Shown: positions 37,647-45,132 of the stretch, one piece after another
Numbering within the stretch: the stretch's first letter is position 1
Layout: every line of letters starts with the position of its first letter
Origin: Aureococcus anophagefferens
Lineage: Eukaryota; Sar; Pelagophyceae; Pelagomonadales; Pelagomonadaceae
Reading direction: 5' to 3'
Assembly: GCF_000186865.1 (NCBI RefSeq)
Contig: NW_008705567.1
Coordinates: 368,998-422,131, forward strand
Length of the DNA stretch: 53,134 nt
Program-made: the position numbers and the translations under genes
Notes under the pieces: generated by a model
Told to the model about the DNA's origin: nothing
Database searches by the model: none
What the model saw: the letters and a program-made list of their open reading frames with translations, nothing else

Positions 37647-38324
37647 ATGCCCGCCATCGCGCCCGCCGTCAAGTCCCAGTACGAGATCGAGCGCGACGAG
37701 CGCATCAAGCGCAACGAGGCGTTCCTCGTGTCGCTCGGCCTCGGCAAGGACGGCGCCGCGAAGCTCAAGGCGCCGAAGAAGGCCTCGGCGCCGCGGACGC
37801 CGCGCGCCAAGAAGGTCCGCGGCCCGCGGCGCACGTCGAGCCGCCTCAGCGGCGGCGCGGCGCCCGTCGAGCGCCTCAGCTACGACGAGTCCCACTTCGA
37901 CGAGACGCCGCGGCCGAAGAAGCGCGCGCGCCGCGGCCCCAAGGCCGTCGACTACATGACGGACGCGGAGCGCGCGATGCTCGGCGAGTTCGACATGGAC
38001 GCCTTCGAGGAGTTCCTCACGGACGAGCACCCCATCAGCGAGGACAACCGCCGCCAGGTCATGCGCCAGGCCGAGAAGCTCGTCTCCGGCCAGGGCGTCC
38101 GCTACGACTCGCCGACCTACGGCTGGGACGAGGGCGTCGTCTTCCGCAAGGGCGAGCCCGTGACCATGTCGAGCGACATCATCCAGGTCATCGCCGACGC
38201 GCGCGACTTCGAGGACGAGCACGGCCGCGACCACGGCAACGGCTGGCTCCTGAACCACCCCCTCCGCAAGCTCCTCATCTTCCAGACCCACGTCGCCCGC
38301 GGCGAGGCCGCGGAGGCCGCCTAG
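37647..38324 (+). CDS. basic nuclear-type protein with an ERDERIKRNEAFLVSLGL motif
   Basis: 225 residues, single exon. The N-terminus has YEIERDERIKRNEAFLVSLG, a motif I know from several plant and algal nuclear proteins of unclear function (R.ERI.RNEA.L.SLGL). Basic stretches follow: APRTPRAKKVRGPRRTSSRL and RPKKRARRGPKAV, likely nuclear localisation or DNA-binding segments. The C-terminal half is acidic and helical (MTDAERAMLGEFDMDAFEEF, DNRRQVMRQAEKLVSG) and ends WLLNHPLRKLLIFQTHVARG. No known domain. A nuclear, chromatin-associated role is a guess from composition. Promoter side holds TTGCA motifs. Confidence 0.65.
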   Translation: MPAIAPAVKSQYEIERDERIKRNEAFLVSLGLGKDGAAKLKAPKKASAPRTPRAKKVRGPRRTSSRLSGGAAPVERLSYDESHFDETPRPKKRARRGPKAVDYMTDAERAMLGEFDMDAFEEFLTDEHPISEDNRRQVMRQAEKLVSGQGVRYDSPTYGWDEGVVFRKGEPVTMSSDIIQVIADARDFEDEHGRDHGNGWLLNHPLRKLLIFQTHVARGEAAEAA

Positions 38325-38334
38325 GCGGCCGCGC

Positions 38335-38455
38335 GCAAAGCCCCAAGATGCGAGCTCCGACGATCTAAGCACGTCGCCGAGCGCCACGCAAAGCCCCAAG
38401 ATGCGACGGCCGGGCCCGCGCGAGCTCCGACGATCTAAGCACGTCGCCGAGCGCC
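38335..38455. repeat. two-copy tandem duplication
   Basis: 38335-38385 and 38388-38455 share GCAAAGCCCCAAGATGCG and then GCTCCGACGATCTAAGCACG. The second copy carries a 17-bp insert. It lies in the 3' spacer between the basic protein gene and the ankyrin gene. Confidence 0.85.
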
Positions 38456-38511
38456 GCGGCGGATCTCGAGGCGCGCCGGCGCGCGTACTCTAGAACAATT
38501 ACGCGTCCCCG

Positions 38512-39078
38512 TCACCGTGGCGCGTCGGCGTCGCGGCTCCGCGTCGCGCCGGCGTCCGCGAGCAGCGCCGCGATGGCCGCGTCCCCCCGGAGCTCCGCGA
38601 GGTCGAGCGCGCGCTCGCCGGCGTCGTTCCGCGTTTCGAGCGTCTCGCGGCCGCGCGCGTCGGCGAGGAGCAGCGCGACGCAGGCGGCAGCATCTGCGGC
38701 GTCGACGCCGTCCCGCGCGAAGCACGCGCCCATGAGCGGCGTGCGCCCGAAGGCCGACGGCACGCGCGCGTCGGCGCCGGCTTTGAGGAGCCGCGCGAGG
38801 AGTCGCGGCCGGCCGTGGAGCGCGGCCGCGCGCAGAGGCGTGTGCGTCCGTGTCGCGCCGTCGACGGGCGCGCCGCGCGCGAGCAGGAGCTCGACGACGG
38901 CGCCGTGGCCGCCGACGACGGCGCCGATGAGCGCGCTGAAGCCGTCGCCGTCGACGGACGCCGGCGACGCGCCGCCGTCGAGCAGCGCCGCCGCGCGCGC
39001 CGCGTCGCCCGCGGCGCAGGCGGCGCGCAGCGCGGCGCCGGCGTCCGGCGCGTCAAGGGCGGCGGTCGCGTCCGTCAT
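38512..39078 (-). CDS. ankyrin-repeat protein
   Basis: 188 residues, ATG at 39078. About four ankyrin repeats fill the chain: AALRAACAAGDAARAAALLD, GFSALIGAVVGGHGAVVELL, TPLRAAALHGRPRLLARLLK and TPLMGACFARDGVDAADAAA, with a final AGERALDLAELRGDAAIAAL. The repeats mediate protein binding and no other domain is present. Divergent from the chromodomain gene, with only 69 bp between start codons, so the two probably share a promoter. Confidence 0.85.
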   Translation of the reverse strand: MTDATAALDAPDAGAALRAACAAGDAARAAALLDGGASPASVDGDGFSALIGAVVGGHGAVVELLLARGAPVDGATRTHTPLRAAALHGRPRLLARLLKAGADARVPSAFGRTPLMGACFARDGVDAADAAACVALLLADARGRETLETRNDAGERALDLAELRGDAAIAALLADAGATRSRDADAPR

Positions 39079-39147
39079 CGATGCATGCACGCTGCGGTCG
39101 CCATCATCTCCCCATCGATTTGCCACAAGCAAAGCGAGCACCACACG

Positions 39148-39477
39148 ATGGCGAGGCCGACCGAAAGCGCAGCCGACGACGAGCCCATGGCCCCGGCCGA
39201 GCCTCCCGAGGACGCGGCCGCGCCGCCGTCGCCGCCCGAGGCGCCCGCGGCGGCGGAAGGCGACGCGGCCGCGCCGCCGTCGCCGCTCGAGCCGGCGGCG
39301 GACGGCGCGGGCGCCGCGGCGGAGTCCGAGTCCGAGTCCGAGGATCCCTTCGCCGACGAGGACGAGGGGTCGTCCTCGGAGGACGACGCGGAGGACGAGG
39401 ACTACGAGGACGGGCCGGCCGCGCGGCCGCGGCGGAGCGGCTCGCGGCGGAGCGCGCGCGTGAGCGGCGCGCGCGCG

Positions 39478-39538
<61 letters not shown>

Positions 39539-40624
39539 GCAGCGACGGCGGCGCGGCGGCGCGGCGGCGCAAGCGCGCGGCGCCGAAGCGCGACGCGGGC
39601 GCGCGCGCCGCGAAGCGGCGGACCATGTACACGGAGGTCGACACGTCCGAGGACGAGGAGGAGGAGGAGGACGACGAGGAGGACGACGACGAGGCGGAGG
39701 ACGACGGCGAGGCGGCGGAGGACGACGAGCCGCCGCTCGTCATCGAGCGGCTCCTCGCGCGGCGCGACTTCGACCGCGCGACGTGGACCGCGGGCTCGCC
39801 GGCGCTGCGCTGCGTGGAAATCAACCGGTGGAACGCCCCGTCCAGCAAAAACTTCAAACCTCTCTAGCTCGATCACATCGACGTCGATCCGGCTCATTTT
39901 TGGACGAATCGATGGCTCTCGTCGAGTTCTCGAAGCACGGCCGAAGAGCTCGCGTCGAAACTGTCGCATACGCGCACGTTGAAGTCGGGTTGAAGATTTG
40001 ATGTCCACACAGGCGCTGCGAACGCGGCACGTCACCGACGGGTCCATGTGGATCCAGGACGACGACTGGGGCGACGACCAGCCCGAGCGGTTCCTCGTCA
40101 AGTGGCGGGACCACTCGTTCCTCCACTGCTCCTGGGAACACGAGTTCGACCTCCGGTCGCAGGTCGGCGCGTCGGCGACGACGGCGGCCATCGCGGCGCT
40201 CGCGCGGCGGCCCGACGCGGCGGGCGCCGGCGTCGACCCGCGCGCCTACTTCGACGCGGCCGCGGAGCTCGCCGTCGCCGCCGCGTCGGCGCCGCGCGCG
40301 CCGCCGCGCGCGGACGACGGCGGCGGAGCCGGCGGCGACGCGGCGCGCGTCGCGGTCCGCTGGGCCGGCGGCGACGAGACGGAGGAGTCCGTCGCCGACC
40401 TCAAGGCCGGCGGCGTCGACTTCGAAGCCGCGGCGGCGCCCGCGGCCGACGAGGCCGCGGCGGCGCCCGCGGCCGACGCCGCCGCGGCGGCGCCCGCGGA
40501 CGAGGTCGCCGCGGCGCCCGCGGAGGACGTCGCCGCGCCCGCGGAGGACGACGTCGCCGCGCCCGCGGAGGACGACGCCGCGGAGGACGACGCCGCGGTC
40601 CCCCCGCTCCCCCCGGCCCCGTGA
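39148..40624 (+). CDS. chromodomain protein with long acidic tracts
   Basis: Exons 39148-39801 and 40013-40624 join across a family A introner (GSPALRTRHVTDGSM) into 421 residues. The first exon is Ala/Pro rich, then acidic with a run of 19 Asp (39478-39534) and Glu/Asp blocks between basic patches (RRRKRAAPKR). The introner sits just before the chromodomain, encoded by exon 2: DDDWGDDQPERFLVKWRD, HSFLHCSWEHEFDL. The WE and aromatic positions of a methyl-lysine cage are present. It resembles the chromodomain of CHD-type proteins but no helicase follows, so it is a stand-alone reader. The tail is repetitive (AAAAPAADEAA, AAPAEDDVAAPAEDD). Likely nuclear. Confidence 0.8.
39478..39534 (+). repeat. 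GAC microsatellite, 19 units
   Basis: Perfect (GAC)19 encoding poly-Asp in the chromodomain gene. Length is probably variable between strains. Confidence 0.95.
39810..40012 (+). mobile_element. family A introner A9
   Basis: 203 bp; perfect TSD GCGCTGCG (39802-39809, 40013-40020). The intron is 39802-40012 (GC-AG, 211 nt). Core in gene sense. Its left interior (GTGGAACGCCCCGTC) differs from other A copies and matches element C. Confidence 0.93.
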
Positions 40625-40731
40625 CCGCGCGCTCCTCCGGGCGCCGCGCGCCCGGCCCTCCGCGGAGCAGACACGTTTCAGTCTCATCACAGCCGACCAC
40701 CGACGTGCGCAACGCCGTTGCATCGAGTCCC

Positions 40732-41261
40732 TTATGAAGTCTCCTCATACCTTTNNNNNNNNNNNNNNNNNNNNNNNNNNNNNNNNNNNNNNNNNNNNNN
40801 NNNNNNNNNNNNNACGCGGAGCGTCGCGAGGAAGGACCGGCTCGGCGCGCGCGCGTCGACGCGCGCGAAGCGCAGCTCGAGGCCGCCGTCGCCGGACGCC
40901 TCGAAGTCGAGGCGAAGCGGGCGAAGGCGGCGAGCTCGCGCCGCAGCGCCTCCGCGGCCGCCGGGTCCGCCGGGCCGCGCGGCGCGCCGGCACCGGCCGC
41001 CGCGCCGCGGAGCGCCGCGACCTCGCCCTTGACCTCGTCGACGCGCGCGCGGAGCGCCTCCAGCTCCGCGTCGCGCGCCGCGAGGAGCGACGTCGCCTCG
41101 AGCCGGCCCTCGAGGACGCCGACCTCCTCGCGGCACCGCGCCGCCTCCGCCGACGCGTCGCCGACGGCGCGGCGCAGGCGCGACGCCTCGACCTTGCCAA
41201 AGTCCTCGGCGCCCTCGCGCGCCTCGCCGATGGCCACGTTGAGCGCGGAGAGCTCGCTCAT
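40732..41261 (-). CDS. SPC25-like kinetochore protein, frameshifted and cut by an assembly gap
   Basis: ATG at 41261 (MSELSALNVAIGEAREGAED). The first 110 codons form a long coiled coil (RLRRAVGDASAEAARCREEV, LLAARDAELEALRARVDEVK). The C-terminal globular part appears in another frame: RLDFEASGDGGLELRFARVD then APSRSFLATLRV, the signature of the SPC25 RWD-like domain of the Ndc80 complex, which links kinetochores to microtubules. The two frames meet at about 40915; one missing base there would restore FARFGLDFEASG. A 59-base N run then hides the next residues, and the frame after it ends RYEETS at 40732. The stop is uncertain because gap length is unknown. Low similarity is normal for SPC25, so the call rests on coiled coil plus strand pattern. 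Confidence 0.55.
40755..40813. other. assembly gap of 59 N
   Basis: Unknown bases near the 3' end of the SPC25-like gene. Confidence 1.
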
Positions 41262-41445
41262 CGGTGCAGTCGTTTGCCCTTAGCAAGCGCCCATGCGATT
41301 AGGCGCCACGCGCGGTTCGAACTGAAGGCCGCGATGCCTCCAAGACGCCTCCCGCCGCGCCCGACGCCCCCCGCGGACGCGTCATACAGCGAGGGTTACG
41401 CCGCGGCGCGCGCCTCGACGGCCGCGCGGGCGTCGGGCCGCGGCC

Positions 41446-42366
41446 TCAGGGCGCGTCCGGCGCGCCCGGCGCCGCGGCGGCCTGCGCGCACATGGCCGCG
41501 AAGGCCGGGTCGGCGAACATGGCGAGGAGCGCGTCGTCGCCCGGGCCGGCCGCCGGCGCGTCCGGCGGCGGCGGCGGGGGCGGCGGCGCGAGGCCGCCGT
41601 TGAGGCGCTGGCACGTCTGCATGAGCATCATGAGCTCCATGGGCCCCATGGCCGCGGCGACCTCCGGCGCCGCGGGGAAGGCCGGCGGCGCCGGCGGCGC
41701 CGGCGCGTTTCCGGCGCGGAGGCCGACGATGGTCTCGTTCTGCGCCTGGAGCACCGCGAGGAGCTGCGCGCGCTCCGCGTCGGCGGCGCGGAGCCGGTCG
41801 TTCTCCGCGCGGAGGCGCTTCGTCTCGCGCTCCAGGTCCAGGACCTTGCGCATCCACGTCGACACCGTCGCGCTGGCCTCGGGCGCCGCGCGCTTGCTCG
41901 CCGCGTCGAGCTCCGCGTTCGCGCGGGCCCAGACGTCCTTGGCGACGAGGGATTCGACGCCCGTCCGCGGCCTACTGTCCTCCTCGGGCCGCGCGCCCTT
42001 GCGGTGGACGAGGCGCAGCTCCTCGGGCTTGCCCTCGCGGAAGTGGGCGTGGGCGAAGCGCACGACCTTGGACTCGCGCGACGAGCCGGGCACCTTGTGG
42101 AACTGGTACATGTTCAGGAGCCGCGTGAAGGAGGAGAAGTTGCGGTGGCGGAAGTAGGCCGGGCAGACCTCGGCGGCGAAGCGCGCCGGGTCCGCGATGA
42201 CCATCTTCGACCCGTCCTCGGACCAGCGCACGATGGACTTGTCGGCGTCGCTCATGAGGGCGAAGAGCGTCTGGACGAAGACGGGCGCCTCGTCGCCGCG
42301 GTCGCAGCGCTTGCGCTTCCCGAGGTCGCTCAGGCTGCAGGCCGCGGAGGACGAAGCGGTCTCCAT
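41446..42366 (-). CDS. heat shock transcription factor (HSF family)
   Basis: 306 residues, single exon. The HSF DNA-binding domain spans about 28-123: VFVQTLFALMSDADKSIVRW, the bend SEDGSKMVIADPARFAAEVC, then the recognition helix region FRHRNFSSFTRLLNMYQFHKV. The last segment, with RFAHAHFREGKPEEL, is the strand-turn typical of the family. A heptad region for trimerisation follows (WMRKVLDLERETKRLRAEND, AQLLAVLQAQNETIVGLR). The C-terminus is Pro/Ala rich with a possible acidic-hydrophobic activation patch (DDALLAMFADPAFAAM). HSFs bind inverted nGAAn arrays and are expanded in stramenopiles. No clear nGAAn array is visible in its own 236-bp upstream spacer. Confidence 0.93.
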   Translation of the reverse strand: METASSSAACSLSDLGKRKRCDRGDEAPVFVQTLFALMSDADKSIVRWSEDGSKMVIADPARFAAEVCPAYFRHRNFSSFTRLLNMYQFHKVPGSSRESKVVRFAHAHFREGKPEELRLVHRKGARPEEDSRPRTGVESLVAKDVWARANAELDAASKRAAPEASATVSTWMRKVLDLERETKRLRAENDRLRAADAERAQLLAVLQAQNETIVGLRAGNAPAPPAPPAFPAAPEVAAAMGPMELMMLMQTCQRLNGGLAPPPPPPPPDAPAAGPGDDALLAMFADPAFAAMCAQAAAAPGAPDAP

Positions 42367-42602
42367 GAGTTCGCGGGCGGCGGCGGCGGCGGCGGACGGG
42401 CGGCGGGCGGCGCGGTGTTCCGGGCAGCCTCAAAAGGGGAGTCAGCTTCGGTACCCGGGCGGCCCGGATCGCATCAGGGCCTATATCTTGCGCGTCATAA
42501 CTGCACGGTTTGCCGTGCCGTGACGTCGCGCCGCCGGGGGTCCACCGTGACGGCCGCCCCCGGACCTCCTCGGGCGCGCGCACCCCCACAAAAACCCGAC
42601 GA

Positions 42603-45017
42603 TTACCGCGGCGCGTGGTGCGCGTACTCGAGCGCGAAGGTCGCCTCGCCGGCCGTCGCGGACCTGGGCAGCACAAGGGTGATTCAACGTCGCTTCAACG
42701 TGAGTGTTCCGCGCGCGCGCGTTCCGGAAAAAGCGTCCACGCTTCGAGACCGTTCCGAGAGATGATCGCTCGTCCAAAAAATCAGCCGAAACGAGTGGAA
42801 AATGGCCGAGATATGAGCCTTTGAAGTTGGGAATTTCGCTCTCTTGTGCTGCCCCGTCGCGGACCGCAGCGCGGTCGCGTAGCCGAGGAGCTCGGAGAGG
42901 GGCGCGCGCGCGACGACGGTCGCGCGGCCGCCGGCCGTGGCCACGTCGACGACGCGCGCCCGCCGCCCCGCGGCGAGGTCGTCGAGCACGGCGCCGAGCC
43001 GCGCCTCGGGGACGGCGACGTCGACGCGCATGACGGGCTCGAGCACCGCGGGCGCCGCGTGGTCGAGCGCGTCCCTCAACGCCGCGGCGCACGCGGCCCG
43101 CACGGCGCCGAGCGACGAGTCGCCGTCGAGGGCCGCGCCCTCGACCGTGATGTCGCACGACGCGAGCGCGTGGCCGCCCAGGGTCCCGCGCGTCGCCGCG
43201 GCCGCGAGGCCATCGAGCGCCGCGGCGCCGTGGAGCTTCGACGCGCCGTCGAGCGCGTCCCGCGCGGCCGGCGCGAGGGATATTCGCGGCGGGCCGCCGC
43301 CGTAGACGGCCTCGCCGTCGACGTCGGCCGCGCGCGGCGCGAGCGACAGCTCGAGCGCGCAGAAGAGGCGGCTCTCGCCGAGCGTCCGGTCGTAGACGAA
43401 CGGCGGCCGCCGCGTCTCCGCCGTCGGCGCCTCGCGCAGGGCGACGGCCGGCGGGCCGAAGGTCACGTCGACGCCGAAGTCGGACCGGAGCCGCTCGAGC
43501 GCGACCTCGAGGTGGAGCTCGCCGAGGCCCCGGAGCACGACCTGCCCCGTGTCCCCGTCGACGTCGACGACCAGGCTCGGGTCGTCGCGCGCGAGGATCG
43601 CCGCGGCGGCCTCGAGGGCCTTGGCCGCCGACGGCGACCCGGGCTCGGCCGCGACGGCGAAGACCGGCGGCGGCGCGTCGACGGCCTCGAGCCGGAGGCC
43701 CGCGCCGCGGCGCGCGGCGTCGAAGCCGGGGGAGCCCTTGGGCCCGACGAGCGTGTCGCCGGCCCGGGCGGACCGCAGGCCCGTGAGCACGACGATGTCG
43801 CCCGCGTCCCAGGACTCCGCGGGCTCGAGGCCGCCGCCGAGGGGCGTGAGGAACTGGCCGGGACGCTCGACGGCGCCGGTCGACGACGCGAGCACCTCCT
43901 TGGGCCGCGCGGACCCGCGGTAGGCGCGCGCGTAGGCGAGGGGCCCGCGCCGCGCGTCGTGGGCGACCTTGAAGACGAAGCCCGCGAAGCCGTCGCCGGC
44001 CGCGGCGCCGTCGCCCGCGAGCGCCTCCCGCGGCGACGGCAGGTAGGCGACCTGGGCAGCAAAAGGGTGATTCAACGTCGCTTCAACGTGAGTGTTCCGC
44101 GCACGCGCGTTCCGGAAAAAAGCATCCACGCTTCGATACCGTTCCGAGAGATGATCGCTCGTCCAAAAATCAGCCGAAACGAGTGGAAAACGGCCGAGAT
44201 ATGAGCCTTTGAAGTTGGGAATTTCGCTCTCTTGTGCTGCCCTGTAGTCGACGACCGCGTCGAGGACCTCGGCGACGCCGACGCCCCGGAGCGCCGCGGC
44301 GCAGACCGCGGGCACGGCGCGCCCGGCGAGCGTCGCCCGCCGCAGGCCCGCGGCGACGGCCGCGTCGTCCGGCGCCTCGTCGGCCAAATACGCGTCGGCG
44401 ACGGCGTCGTCGACGTCCGCGACGGCCGCGGCGTCGAGCGCGCTTTCGGGGCCGGCGAAGGCCCCCGCCGCATCGAAGACCGGCCGCTGCACGGGCACGA
44501 CGGCGCAGCCCTCCGGCAGGCACCGCGCCGCGACGGACGCGAGCGCCTTTCCGAAGTCCGCGCCCGGCCGGTCCATCTTGTTGACGACGGCGACGCAGGG
44601 CAGCCCGAAGGTCTCGAGGGCCGCGCGCGCGACGGCCTCCGTGCGCGCCTGGGCGCCGGCGACGGCGTCGACGACGAGCACGACGCCGTCCATGACGCGG
44701 AGCGCGCGGTCGACGTCGTGCCCAAAGTCGACGTGGCCGGGCGTGTCCACGAGGACGACGCGCGTGCCGCGCCAGTCGAGGTGCGCCGCGGCGCTCGAGA
44801 TCGTGATGCCCCGCGCGCGCTCCTGGGCCAGGAAGTCCGTCGCCGTCGACCCGCTGTCCACGCGGCCGGAGCGCGTGATGGCGCCGGACAGCGCCAGCAT
44901 CTCCTCGCTCAGCGTCGTCTTCCCGGCGTCGACGTGCGCGACGACGCCGATGACGCGCGTCCGGTCGCAGGGCACCGTCGCCAGGGCCCGCGCGAAGCGG
45001 CGCGCCGCGGCCAGCAT
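42603..45017 (-). CDS. GFM2: mitochondrial elongation factor G2 (ribosome recycling GTPase)
   Basis: Exons 45017-44253, 44051-42865 and 42663-42603 give 670 residues. I start at 45017 because MLAAARRFARALATV looks like a mitochondrial presequence; the longer open frame begins with TTG. GTPase motifs: VVAHVDAGKTTLSEEM (G1), QERARGITISSAA (G2), LVDTPGHVDFG (G3), VVNKMDRPGADF (G4). ATDFLAQERARGITI followed by HLDWRG matches the EF-G2/MEF2 branch rather than EF-G1. Domains II-V follow (LPLGGGL-type loop, LRGLGELHLEVALERL), ending SATAGEATFALEYAHHAPR as in EF-G. EF-G2 splits mitochondrial ribosomes with RRF after termination. Both introns are family B introners (44052-44244, 42664-42856). The second junction restores ALRSATAGEATF. 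Confidence 0.92.
42664..42856 (-). mobile_element. family B introner B5
   Basis: 193 bp; perfect TSD GTCCGCGA in gene sense (plus copies 42656-42663, 42857-42864). The intron is 42664-42864 (GT-AG, 201 nt). Core in gene sense. Ends CGGGGCAGCACAAGAGAG / TTGTGCTGCCCAG. Confidence 0.95.
44052..44244 (-). mobile_element. family B introner B6
   Basis: 193 bp; near-perfect TSD in gene sense GTCGACTA versus GTCGCCTA (plus copies 44245-44252, 44044-44051). The intron is 44052-44252 (GT-AG, 201 nt). Length is a multiple of three and there is no in-frame stop, so a retained intron would add 67 residues. Confidence 0.92.
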
Positions 45018-45132
45018 GGCACGAGAAGCTCTCTCTAGGCTCGCCACATAAGCTGCTTGGCGCGGCAATTGAAGGCGTAATTGAAGTCAAGTTGGCGTTC
45101 TGGTTCCAATTCCTAAGTCTAGAAGCTCTGAC

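Noticed and set aside
45018..45068. A longer N-terminus for EF-G2
   Set aside because: It would begin with TTG; the ATG at 45017 gives a mitochondrial-type presequence.
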